Source of the DNA: Sciurus carolinensis
Taxonomy: Eukaryota; Chordata; Mammalia; Rodentia; Sciuridae
Direction of reading: 5' to 3'
NCBI RefSeq assembly: GCF_902686445.1
Contig: NC_062225.1
Location: forward strand, 93,918,581 to 93,982,580
DNA length: 64,000 bases
The notes below the pieces were generated by a model. That model was not told the DNA's origin, did no database searches, and saw only the letters and a list, made by a program, of their open reading frames with translations. The translations under genes were made by a program, and so were the position numbers. Position 1 is the first letter of the stretch, and each line of letters begins with the position of its first letter. Below are positions 14,076 through 31,165 of this stretch, in pieces.

Positions 14076-15318
14076 GCGGAGGGCCAGAGGAGTTCCGTTC
14101 CAGAGCCCTATGAGTGGACAGTAGTGGTGCCCAAGGTGAGCCACCACAACACAGCAGACAGCAGGATGGAGCTAACTCCCCAGGACCCTGTACCCTCACT
14201 CCTGCCTGAGGCCCCTGGCCAGCACTAAGAGGACACTCAAGCCTCCCACACCTGCCACAGCCCCACAGTACTAGCTGCTGTTGATCTGTAGATCCAAGTG
14301 ATTGCTTGAACTTTTTTTTTTTAGAAATTAACATTATTTAGTTTCAACACAAAACAGTTCTTTTTCCTGTTTATCTGAACCACTTCTTCTCTTTTTCCTG
14401 AACCAATAGCTAGCCTTCACCAGATTATTAAAAGGAAAAAAAAAAGTCCCTAGAATGTATTATTTCATTTCCCTTCAGTTTCATACCCCTATTTTTAACA
14501 ATATTCTAATTGATGAAGAATTGTGAACTTTAGCCCACCTCCAGAGCATCCCACGGTACCCTAGGTAGTGACGCTGAGGACTTTGGAGGCTACTGACAGG
14601 CCCCTCTAGTGGCTCCCACGTGGGCCAAGGTGGCTGCCCTTGGAGGTCCTGCAGAGGCTACCCTTGGCCCTGCAGCATGGCCCATCCCGAGGTGCAGTTC
14701 TGCTACTTAGTAAAGAGCCTTCGGGAAGCAGAGGGAGGAGGGACACATGGTGGGTAACTGTCCTTGAGGCTTGCTGAGCTGATCCACTCGGGAGCCAGGG
14801 CAGTGCTGGGTGATGTGTGACGAAGGACAGTCTGCCCTCTGAGCTGGGTGATAGCACCACCCTTGGACTCACAGAGGAGAAGCTGGGAGCAGGAGCCACC
14901 CTCTCCTGCAGTGCGCTCTGCGGTTTGGGGCGGGAGGCCTAGGAGGGTGAGGTAACCAACTCGCCTCCTGGGCTCTGGTCCCCAGGACCTCATCCTGTCA
15001 CCCAGCATGCACCTCTGCCCCAGTGTCATGAGAGTGACCTCTCCAGCCAACACCCTAGTCAGCCGCATGGCCCCTCGGCTGTCCTGCCTTTGCACCCCAG
15101 TTAGTGTTCTGGGGACATCTTGGCCTTGCTCCTGACGACCGGCCAGCTGTGCGAGCCGGCGTGTTTGTGGCGCTGCACTTGGGGTCTGGACACAGGGCTG
15201 CGGGGGTGAGCCAGGAGAGCGGTGTGCAGCTGCAAGGCTTCTCGAAACCCAGTCAAGGTGGGGGCCTCTTTGGAGCCACAGCCATGGAGGGCCAGGCCGC
15301 AGAACGCAGCCAAGCTGC

Positions 15319-15355
15319 TCTCAGGGTCAGGGTCAGAGTCAGGGTCAGGGTTAGC
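15319..15355. repeat. Hexamer tandem repeat, GGGTCA type
   Basis: About six copies of a 6-bp unit (agggtc, with variants agagtc and agggtt). On translation it gives an alternating Arg-Val run, which is an artefact. Confidence 0.85.
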
Positions 15356-16259
15356 TGACCTGGCAGCTCGCCAGAGAGGCTCCTGAGAGAGGGTGAGGGC
15401 ACCTGCAGAGACTAGATGCACGGGGGTCTGCAGACCCCCTGCAGTGTCACTCCTCACGCCACTGAATTCAGGCTGGATACATGCCCCCCATGAATGAACA
15501 CCCTATGACATACCTGGCAGTGGTACTGTATTAGTAGAAAAAGGTCCCATTCTAATAAATCATCTACTCAGACACTTTTTCATCTGGGTAAAGAAGGTTT
15601 TAAGGGGCTCTAAAAATAGTCCTCTTTTCCATTGCCTGCTGGCTGTTAGTGAGGACAGCTGTTCCTAAGCAACACCGTTCCTAAGGCTGGTAAGGGAAAC
15701 TCCTTGCAGGCAGATGGAGAGGCTACTGACATAAAGGGTAGTGCCTGTAGCCAGTCAGAGGTGTCCTGACACTTGCCCTGGGCCAATCCCAGGACACAGG
15801 TGTGTGTGTGATAGTCTCCTTGTCCCTCCCCAGCTTGTATGAGATTTATAGAATAAAAGTTGTTTGGGTCACATTGTCCAGTCATGTGCCCGGCCAAAAA
15901 TCCATTTCCAAAGCACAGGGTCCCCACAACCCCAGCAGCTGATCCCCAGGTCCCCCTTGAATCTGGGTCACCTGCAGTGGACCCAGAGCCCAAGCTGGCC
16001 AATACAACACCCTCTCCCGCTAGACAAGCTGATTCCTCAGGCCCTGACCAGGCTGGAACTGTCCTTTTCAGTAGCAGATCCAAGCCGGGTGTGTTCCTTT
16101 AAAGGGAAGGGGTGAGGGGAGGGGTGATGGCGGCCGCCTGCATGTGCAGTCTGTTGAAGAACGGGTGCATTCTCTCCCAGCGTCACCCGAACCTCCGCTA
16201 AGCAAACACATGCAGTGTTAACAAGGGAAAGGAGCCCGGGTCCCCTTTGTGAAAAGCCC

Positions 16260-18481
<2,222 letters not shown>

Positions 18482-18718
18482 AACCCTGACATGGACGTGG
18501 ATGAGAACGGCACCCTGGACCTCAGCATGAATAAGCAGAGGCCGCGGGACAGCTGCTGCCCGGTCCTGACGCCCCTGGAGCCCATGTCCCCTCAGCAGCA
18601 GGCAGTGATGAGCAGCCGGTGCTTCCAGCTCAGTGAGGGCGACTGCTGGGACTTGCCAGTGGACTACACCAAAATGAAGCCCCGACGGGTGGATGAGGAT
18701 GACCCCAAAGAGATGGCC
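18482..18718 (+). CDS. MYT1L: MYT1L exon: acidic/LDLS segment of MYT1 domain
   Basis: This 237-bp exon (79 codons, phase 0 at both ends) has acceptor gtctttcttccaacag and donor gtacgt. It begins [20 protein letters not shown], then has a Cys/Pro segment ([18 protein letters not shown]), a segment ending [15 protein letters not shown], and an acidic end (DEDDPKEMA). It completes the conserved central domain before the C-terminal finger cluster. The TLDLS motif at 18512-18526 resembles a CtBP-binding PxDLS variant, which is inference. The exon could be skipped without a frameshift because both boundaries are phase 0. Confidence 0.97.
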
Positions 18719-20352
<1,634 letters not shown>

Positions 20353-20638
20353 TAAGCATGACTCGAGGTGGAACTGGACTCTCCTCAGTCCTCCCTTCCT
20401 TTGGCTTACTTTTAAAGACCGATCTGTACACGCCTTGCCGTTTGAGCATGCACGTTCGCGGCACACAGTGTCTCCAGCTGCCAGTGGAGGAGGGCGGGAG
20501 GCTGACGTGTGCCTGCTGGTTCTCAATGATGCTCTGTCGTACGGAAGCGTCATCTCATTTGATCCTGTGCACGTCCCAGCTGTCCTTCAGGGTGCTTAAA
20601 TCCCCTTGCAGACATTGCAGCTAAACTGGAAACAATGA

Positions 20639-21261
<623 letters not shown>

Positions 21262-21759
21262 TAAGCTTTGATGAAAACAATTCTCTTTTAAAACCTATTC
21301 ACTCAGTAGTTCACAAAAAACCGATGTGTCATTTGACAGAAAAGGCTTTGAAGGAGCCACCTGTGCATACCAGTGCCGTATTTAGTGCACGGGACGGGGC
21401 TTCGGGCTCAGCACATTTCTGGAAGATCCCTCGCCATTTTCCTTCATGTGCATCTCCAGTTCTTTCATACCACATCCTTTCTATCTGGAATTGTCTAAAG
21501 CACAGGTGTTTTATCTTCAGGTATGCATGCACCTGCAAGGAAAAGTTTACAAAGGTACTCAAACTTTTAAGAAGTGATTGTAATTTAAAAAAGAAAAGTT
21601 AAGCTTTTAAACTCAGAAATTAGTATAATTACTCAAAGTGTGGGTACTTAAATAGCCCAAAGGATAAGTCTGCCATGCTAGCAACCAGTTCCTTGAGTAC
21701 GCTGGACTGACTTACTCAGGGTAACGGTGCATGAATCTGTGTCGTTGTGGTGTAGAGCT

Positions 21760-21761
<2 letters not shown>

Positions 21762-21794
<33 letters not shown>
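21762..21794. repeat. (CA)n microsatellite
   Basis: An uninterrupted run of about 16 CA dinucleotides. Confidence 0.97.
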
Positions 21795-21797
<3 letters not shown>

Positions 21798-24700
21798 TCC
21801 TAGCAGCCCTGCCTCCCTGTCCCCTGAGCCTGTAACTTTCAAGCATGAATCTGGCAAAATCGTGAAAGCACCAGCGTCTACACCTGCCGCAGAGGCCTTC
21901 CTCCTTCGAGTCTACACATGCCACCTTCCAGGCCCAGACAGGGTGTTGGGAGGAAGGGGGCAAGTTATGTGGTGTGTCAAGCCTCCTGGGTGCTCAGGAG
22001 GAATGCGGGACATTCCACAGCATGAGGAGAGCCAGGCACCCTGGCTGTTGTCTGTCTCATCTGAACCCCATGTCAGGACATGGAATTCTTGCTTTCCCTT
22101 CTGCTTGGGAAGACTGTGTCCATGCCAGGAAAGCGCTGTTTTCCCCATGTTCAGCCCTCTCCCAGAGGTCCGTCCTGCCCTCGCCGTGACCGCAGACCAG
22201 GCTCCTCAGCACGCAGGCCTTCATTTCATGCCATGTCATTTCTTGCAGGATCCCTGTCCAAGGCCCTAGTGCCATAGACCACCTGCTCATGTTCAGTGAC
22301 TTCCTGAACTAGCCCTTGCGCCACATGCTCCTGGGAGCTCTCTTCATGGACTGCCGCTGGAGGGCTTCCTCTTACCCTGCAGTCTGTAGCCTGGTCCAGA
22401 GTGCCTGGTGGACACTTAGCCGTAGCACCTCAGAGCGGACAGCCTTAGCAAGAGCCCTCACCACACTCTGTCCAGGCCTCTTCCTGTCCCAGCCGGGACC
22501 CACACTTCCCTCATGGCCCACAGTGACTCACTGCACTTGGATCCTGGCCATCACATCCCAACGTGGCGACACTCCTTTGTGTTTCTTGATGAGGAGTACT
22601 TTGCAAAACTTTGGCAGATCTCCATTTCCAACAGGCCAGCTGTGAACAAGAAAGCAGCCTGTGTGCTGCTTGCGTCTGGTGTTCTCTGACTGCCTAGTGC
22701 TGCAGACCCGAGTCCAGAGCCTGTCTCTAAACAGGCACTTTCACTGGCTTCTCGCCCTTAGTGCTGGGCTGCGAGGGAAGATGGTGTCCATCTGAAATTC
22801 CGGGCAGACCCCGGCTTCTGGAGTCCCACACTCCCTCTTCATCTCCTCCCCTCCCTTCGGGGGAGACGCTGTGATGATCCTCACCCGCAGATGCTTTGGA
22901 GGCAGGCAGCTCGCTCTCACATCCTCCAGAGCAGCCCGGGCCTGGCCACACCTCCTTCCTGCCTCTTCCTGGGGGGTACTGCACCGGGCGGGGTGGCCTT
23001 GGCCTGATTTCAGTTGATCTAAATACACACACAGTTCCAAGCTTCTCTTTACAAAAAAGTTCCCTTTTGCTTGACCCTTGCTGGGAAATATAAACTCAAA
23101 TTATTTTCTGAAATGATCTATTTCTATTAATGGATCTTCAAAACTTAAGAATTCCCATTCAGTGCCTTCTGTACGAAGTTCACATTTGAATGACCAATTT
23201 TCACATGATGATGTCTTTTCAAACTGAGGAGACCATGGATCATTTATGCTCTTTGCCTCTTTAACATTTTAGCCAGTGAGCTCATCTCTTCTGTGTTCCG
23301 AGTCAGAGAGCTCTGCTGGGGTTTTCCTAAGCAGAGGTGCCTGGGCCAACCCCTAAGATGTACAATAGTTTCCTGTAGAATAATTCACACTCAAGCCCTT
23401 TCCAATGTACTATTCTTCTTATGCATTTTTGAAGTTTGATCAATTCTTACAGCATCATCCCACTTGAGTAAAACAGCAAAGTCACTATTCAGTGTCTGAG
23501 GCAGTCCCTGCAATGTTCCATTGAGACATATTAGGAAGTGGATCCCAATTACCTCAAAAAGGTCTCTCTTTGCATCCAATGTCACATGGAATTTTCTGGG
23601 AATTTTCCTCTTGTCATTTCCAACACTAAATTTTTTTTTTTAGTTGGCCATTAGCAGTACATTCTTGACCATGCACAAGATGAATTTTGCCAGATAAACC
23701 TAGGTCTTGGATCTTCAGAGCTCTTAGACTTCCTGAGTTAACACTATGCTTAGTTCTTATCTGTAGCAACAGATGTGAAATAGTTTTAATAAGAAGTCAA
23801 TAATTTTGTGTCTGATTGTGTACAGTATGTAAACTGAAAACATATTAAAATGTAATGTGTGCATGAATCTTCTTTGAACACCAGAACACTACTTTCTCTG
23901 GCCCCTCCTTCAGATGATGGTGAGACACAGTTCTGTGGTAGGGAGGGGTGCAGGGGAAACCCCAGGTGCTCAGAGGTGGGGTGCACACCTTCCCCCAGGC
24001 CACCTCCCAGGGGCTCCCTGGCTGTGACGCTGAGGCCACAGGTCAAAAAGCAACAAAGCTGTGAAAATCAAAGTGAATTTTTGGCAAGAACTCTACTTTA
24101 CATGATTCCAAAGAGTAGTTTCTTCTCTTGGAATTTCATTCCCATGGACCTCCTAAAAGAAGCAACAGGAGAGCACTTGTGAATCACCCCCAGCATGGGG
24201 GCTGCTTTTCCTCGGGACCATGCCTCCCAGTCAGGAGCCCCTTTCCTACTGCAGATGCGTGTCCAGTGCAGACACCGGGATGTAGGTATCCCAGCATTTT
24301 AAGGGCAGTGTACGCCAGGTCAGAGCTGATTTCAGACAGAGGTAATGAGCTCTTCAAACAGGCTCCCAAATTGGCTTCCACTTATGACTTGACCAAATTC
24401 AAATACCTCACTCTTTCTCACGTCTTCAGCTTGCAGAAGGAGTGTGGTCCTTACTCTAAGCCTGTCAGGAAGAGGGACTTGAGACCACTGGTAGTCTTTG
24501 CTTCTCTATCTTGCGCTTGGACTTAATCGTCACTGGTGTGGGGATCCTGCCTGTTGCTCTTAGTGCTCACCCGGCTCTGTGATCTCTGGCTGCGTCCTAG
24601 GGGTTTAGGTTTAGGTATGTAGCGAGTTTAGCCACACATGACATAAACCTTCTTTTGTAGCCTGGTTTTAGCTATTTTAAAATAAAGTGTAAATCAAAGA

Positions 24701-27700
24701 ATTAAAATCTCGAACTTGGGTCAAAACCTAAAGGCTACTTGTTTCTAGGCTGTCCTTGGGCTTGTGTGTTAGCCTGTAAACCTAAGGCAGGTGCGGGGGG
24801 GGTCATTTACCAGGCTCTGCCAGGGGACATACATCTCACAGCACCATGATCAGGGAGCAGAGTTTCATGCACGTTTGAACCCCAGGAACGCTCCTCATTC
24901 TGTAATCGTTCGCCTTCTCCATTTACCATAGTGACGCCACAGAACATTGTGAGCTTTTTACTTCTGTCTGCTCGGGTCTGGTTTCAACAGACAGCTGTAT
25001 TTCCGTCTTGGGCATTGGCCTCTGAGTAAACTCAGCCTCGTTTTGGCCTCCCCATGGAGCAGGGGTGTCTTCCACTTCAAAGATTACCCCAGGACCCTGG
25101 GTTTGGTTAGAAGTCCTCTCATTCGGCAGCTGACTCTTCCCCAAGCCCTGGTGCACAGCACATTTGTGCAGGAGCATGCATCTTGGGGAGAAGGGTGTCC
25201 TGGGCAGGTCTCCCACACACAATTGGAAGAGACAAAGAGAGCCCTGCCCTGGTCTTGAGATTTGCCTCCTGTCCCAAGCCACCTCAAGCACAGAGAAACC
25301 TGTTGGCAAGATGTGCTTCACATTGATTCCCCACCAAAGGTTGTGTGTAGCTATAGCTGTAACTGCACACTCACACACAGAGTCACGCAGATGCTCATGT
25401 GCACTTGCTCTTGTGTGGATTTCTTAAAACCCATGCAGGGCTATAAGGAAATCACGGGGGCCAACCAGCAGCTGCCAAGTTTCCAGAACCCCTCATGCAC
25501 TCCCCACAGGAAGCCCTTTCTCAGTCACTCTCACCAGCAGCTAAATGCATTTTGCTCTTGTTCTAGCAAGTGACTAGTTCTACCATTTCTATTTCGGCAT
25601 CTATAGAAGGTTTTTAAGGCTTTCACAATAGCAATTTTGAAACTACCAACTATAACTTACAGATATACTTGTGTTTTACCATGAGTAAAGCCAGCTTCAG
25701 CTCAACATAGAAAACATGGGCAAGTAGGACATCTTCATGTCTAAAATAAGAATGTGCAAGGTCTGCTTCAATCATGACGTGCACACAAAGAAACAGACAA
25801 ACCCATAATTAGCTAATGGAAGGAGCCCACCACAGGTGGTCCACCAGTTTCTGCAAAATGGGAACCAGAACAGCCTCTAGCTCCCTTCCTGTCCCTGGTG
25901 AGTCCCTGCCCCTTGGCGATCACACCCCATGTAGACCCCAGGCACCAGCTGGGGAATAGCCTGGACCCTGAGGGACACGCCTCCTTAGGATGTTTGCTGG
26001 TCCAGCCAGATCCCTGTCCCAAATTGTGCTCCAGAGCTGAAGGTGTGGGGCTAGGTCCACCTCACCACGGTTAACTACCCGCATTCACACAGGGACACAC
26101 AGACCAGCCCAAGCCAGCAGCAAAGGGTCTGCACATGCAAACCCCTGCAGACCTGGTGGCACTTAGAAGCAGGCTCCTTGCTGCCACATCTCACCTTTGT
26201 CAGCTTCCATGCGGGCACCTGAAGTTTCTCAGCGTGGAAGTCGGACTAGGTACTGAGGGGCAGCAGGAGGCCAGGACCACCCACACTGTCCTTGTGAGGA
26301 AAGCCCTCCTGCAGACCCAATGCAGAGCCCGAGGAGCACAACCTTGATCTATGCCTGCTTCCTGGTCATGGACCGGGTGGCATTGGGAGTGGCCTTGGAG
26401 ACACTGGGGAATGTCCTTACTGGAAGGCATACACAGACATCCCAGGCTCTTCAGCCGTGTGCCCTGTGAATACGTCAGCCACTGCAGGTAGGGAGCAGAA
26501 GCGCAGACATTTCCTAAGGACTGCCTGATCTCTCACGTCTCACTGAAATATGGATCTCTAATCTACTCAAAAACCTGAGTCTCTGACTCCAGGAGACTCC
26601 ACATCGAGTTCTGTAATTACACAAAGGGAGAGGCCACTGTGCATTCCCACTCCTGGGCCGCCTGTGACCGTCTAGCCAGACGTCCTCACGTCTGCTCTTG
26701 CTGGGCCTCACCGCAGGGTCTCTGGTGGTCTTGTTAGCACACAGGAGGTCTTCTGGATAGTGAGTGCTCCTCCTGGGCTAAGCCTACGTCCAGAGCTCCT
26801 CACCCACGGCCAGCTGGCTCCTCTGGGCTCACACTCACTTCCTGGAGGAGCAACAGCAGATCCCCAGGCCACTGAGTTCCGGCATGGAAGCGCAGACCAG
26901 GAAGCACATTGGCAGGGGCATCAGGGCTGGGTGAAGCGCCATTCATCTGTTCTGAAGACATCTGATCAGTGTCCAGAGACAAGACCAGTTGCTGCCCTCC
27001 AGAAGCTGCTGGCCACGTTTTCAAAATGAAGGGGAAACGTATAAACCTGCAGACTCCCAGGCGGTGCCCCAGATGTACCTGAGATCAGGCCAGGGAGGCA
27101 CTGGGTAATCTGGACTGAGTCTGGGAGGGTGGCCCAACAGTGGAAATGAAAGGAGGGTCACAGTAGGCAGAGCCCCATGGACACAGCCAGCTCCACTGCC
27201 ACAGATGGCTCAGTCACCCTGGCCACAGAGGACCACAGGGACGTGACCAACATTGTGCTGGTGAGCACAGAAGACATTGTCCTGAAACTCAGCGGTGGCA
27301 GCAGGTGGCAAGCAGAGCCCAGGGCATGGACTGCGGAGAGGGGGATGGAGGAAAAGCTCCCCTGCAGGAGTCTCAGGAAGAGGAGGAGGGCGAGGAGGAG
27401 GGCAAGGACCTAGGAAGGCTCAGGGAGCAGACCCAGGCCTGCCCTAGCTCTCTCTCCACCACAGGAGGGAGGACCAGCCTGCCTGGTGAGAGACTCGGAA
27501 GGTCCTCCAGGAAGCCCAGCTCTGTGGCCTCAGCCACAAGGGCCACAAGGCAGCCTGTGGCCCATGTCAACAACAGTGGCCTCCACCTGGGAAGGCAGGA
27601 GGCAGGACCACAGGACCCTGGTTTTCTAAACAGGATGCGTTGGATCAAATCTGTGCTCACAGTATATGTCCAGCTCCTCTCTATTGGACGGACTGATGGC

Positions 27701-28401
27701 TGCCTTGATCGGGTCTTCATCTTGCCAGTAGAAAATGAAATTCTCAGGTTTTTCGTTGATATCCCTAAAGCAAAACATGGCGAATGCAGTTTCCCCAGTC
27801 TTTCACACGGAGGAGGCCCTGGAAATCTGAGGGCTCCCCACCCCAGAGCCCACGGTCAGGAGCTCTCACCGTCCTCCAGCAGGGCTGGGCCCATCACCCA
27901 CAGGGCTGCTGCCCCTCTCCTCTGCCACATCCGCCCTTGTCCTGTCTGGACGCGTCTTACACCACAGAAGGAGCCGCCGAGCTGCCTGTGGTGCACCTGG
28001 GTTGGGGACATGCATGATACTGTGACCAAACTGGGAAATGATGGAAACTGAGAAGGGGCCGTGGAGCCTGTTTCTCCTGAACTGCTTTCTGGTGCTGTGC
28101 TTTCTCCCCTCAGAATCAATACAGGCACCAAAACATCCTAAATGACATTGCCTACTTTCAAAACCTAAGCCATTGTCATTAACTCAAATCTAAAATAATC
28201 CTCTTACAAAACTATTTGAAATTATTCTTTGAATAAATCAACTTTATAACTTCTGGTTTACTTTTCTTTTTAAAACATACACAGCACACCAACAAGATGG
28301 AGAATTTACAATTCTTAAAATTTTATGTACTGCAGTTTTAAAGCTATTTTAAACATATGTGCATATTTTCAAATCATAAATTTTGAATTCATCTTATAAA
28401 T

Positions 28402-28423
28402 TCACACACACACACACACACAC
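28402..28423. repeat. (CA)n microsatellite
   Basis: An uninterrupted run of about 11 CA dinucleotides in an AT-rich stretch. Confidence 0.95.
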
Positions 28424-30329
28424 TCATCTTGTTGCAAAGCTAAAATTCAAACCAGACATGATCCTTTCACGTTTAACTGATTTCTAAGCTCTCTTCACGG
28501 TTTGAATCTGGCTGGGCGGGGCCTCCTCTGATTATTGGGGATGGTTCCATCTTCACCCTGTCGTTAGCACTCTGGGGGATTCTGAAGAGGCAGCCCTCAG
28601 ACATGGTGTGACTGTAGTCTCTGCCAGACACCCAGGTGCTGGGCTGGTGAGGAGAGAGACTGAGCCAGAGGGCCCTGCTGGAACACCAGGCTCTGCTGGC
28701 CTTTAGTTGTAAAGTCCAGGTTTTAATCTCATCAACACTTCACTAATTTAGAGTTCCCTGGAGCAAAATGAATGAAATTGGAAATAAAGTAGATGTTCCC
28801 TTTGGGAAATCACTGACTAGGCTTTTGGAGGGCATTTTTTCCTGGCAATTTTGGGAGAGAATCACTCTCTTTGGACTTTCCTGATTGGAAGGACTGGAGG
28901 AGACTAAGGTTGCTTGTGATGAGGCAGAGCTGGGGAGGTGGACAGCACGCACAGCAGCTGCAGATCCGACCTCCGGCATTCTGTTTATAGACTTATTCCT
29001 CAACCTCAACGGCCCAGGATCTCCAGCCAATGGCCATCCAAGGAGAGGGGCGTCTCCTCCATGCTATTCTTCTGCGTTCTTACAGAAAGAGCTTTGTCCC
29101 TGGCACCCCTCAATTCTGTCCATTCCATTTACAACCATCTGGGTCCAATGGGCTCGTTTTCTCTGCTCCAAGTTGGGAGGCAAGACGTCCCGTCTCCCTG
29201 CAAGGAAAAGTGGAGAACATCCTGACCACTGAAGCACAGGGCCTTCGCTCTCCTGGCTTCTCCTAAGAGCAGGCGCAGCAGACACATCCGAGTGGCCACG
29301 CTTGGAGCTGCAACCTGAGTCTCCAGACTGTCCCACAGAAAGACTGTCCCACACTATCCATTCTGCCCTGAGCCAGTCAGTGGCCACAGCCTCTTGGGTG
29401 AGACTACTGTGCCTGAGGAATTGAACTCCTGCGTGTCTTGAATTTGCACTGATTGAAGTTTAAATGCAATTATCAAATGGATATACAGAGCGAGCAATGC
29501 CAAAGAGAGCCGCAGACTTCATTTACACTGATCTTGTGCACTGATTACCACATCCTAGTAAACATGGAGGATTAGTTTATTTCTGCATTGACCAGTTTTG
29601 AAGCCTTTGACATCTTGGTCCTCCATAATGTTGTATACTAGGAAGTCACTGGTAAACAGATGAATGCTTTCTATTGATGCACAGCATCTCTTCCACTTAA
29701 CACTTTGTAGACAGATGAAAGCTGAGTGTGACTTGAATCCCAGGGCCACTGCACTGCTATTGGAGCAGAGTGCTTGCTGGGGGCATGTGAAGACTGGAGG
29801 CCTCCTACTTGGGACCAGGGAGTGGCATTCCACAAGTCAATGGAAGCCTGTCATTTTATGTTTGTTTTTAAAAGCTCTTCTGCTTCATGACGTTCAGGCA
29901 GGTGCAGGAATTCAGACCTGGTAGGTAGTGTGGTCAGAGTCCGCTAGGCCAGCTCCTCCAGTGTCCGAATAGGCTGGACATAACTGGCAGGCACATAAGC
30001 AGCCGAGGGGACCCTGGAGTTGCCGGAAGCTTGTGCACTCACGCTTGCTCTACCACAGCCCACCTGCCGGGCAGTGCTTCAGGCCGGGCGCAGGGCCTCC
30101 CTGGCCCCACTTTCCTGTGGTCCGAATTACGAAGATGGCACTGTAATGTACTTTTTATGACCTAGCATACAAACCGGTGACCCTTCCCAGCTTGTTTTTA
30201 GCCTCACGGCCAGTAGGAGCAACTCGGGCTGCCCAGCCTGCTCAGACACTGCACGCAGCTTTGGGGACCATGCCTGTCCAGCCGCGGGGCAGCCAGTACT
30301 TACACTGCATTTTTCTTTATGAGGTCAAG

Positions 30330-30700
30330 TACTGAAAGCACTTTATTCTGATTATGCTGTTTAATTTAATTAGGGTAAAGAACATACACAACAGATATAA
30401 AATCACCTAATACTGGCACACATGTTTCTGTAGTTCAGAGAGAAAACATACTATTAATCAAGCAAGAAAATTTATAAGTGACTTACTGGGCACAAAATAA
30501 GTTCAAAAAATTAAGAAAACCAAAGAAAAAAATTACATATATCCCCACTGCTCTAAGATCATGTTAGCATTTTGATTAATCTTGATGTTATCTATAATCT
30601 TAAAGCCTGTCTTTTGGCTAAATATGTAGATAATATAATCTTATTTCATTAGCTGCATAATATTTCTAGGACAAAATGTTTCTGTAGCTTCCATTATGAC
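30330..30700. other. AT-rich intronic block, unassigned
   Basis: About 370 bases of AT-rich sequence between GC-rich flanks, with no frame and no tandem unit. It could be an old LINE fragment or conserved noncoding DNA; I cannot assign it. Confidence 0.45.
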
Positions 30701-31155
30701 AAATCAACCGCCCCCCCCATGTTTTAAAGCAGGTGTCCCAAGGAAGACTCCTTCTGCCAGGTCCAGTCATGACAGGTGTGTCCCCTAGGGCTGGCTCTCA
30801 TAGGCAGGTCACAGAGGTACCCTCGCTGGCCCCATGCCTCAGCCCCAACATTAGAAGCCTCTGCTGCAGTAAACAAATCAGGTCTGCTTCCTCTGTGGTT
30901 CCTCATATCTGGGGAAACAGCAGGCGTGTGATCCCTTCATCCTGGTAGCCCACCTGCAAGGCTGGGGCAGCGGCCAGGAGAAAGTTCTAGAATGTGTAGC
31001 AGCCTGAAGGCAAGTCAGGTCCCCTAGGGCTGTAGGTCTTGGTAGGACTTGGGACTCTGTCTGAGGTGAGCTTTTAGCAGAAGGATGACATTGCCAGGCA
31101 TAGTTTACAAGTCCCTTTGTCACCATGTCACTGCAGGGACATGCAGGATGGACGG

Positions 31156-31165
31156 GGGGGGGGGG
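31156..31165. repeat. Poly-G run
   Basis: About ten consecutive G in a purine-rich context. It is a polymorphism- and sequencing-error-prone site. Confidence 0.9.

Noticed and set aside
23391..23585. 64-aa minus frame considered as a processed pseudogene
   Set aside because: The peptide looked protein-like but I could match it to nothing, and the nearby A run lies at its 5' side, the wrong end for a retrocopy.
27305..28051. 248-aa plus frame with a Glu-rich start
   Set aside because: No recognisable domain, lies inside a large intron, composition changes along its length; no support beyond being open.
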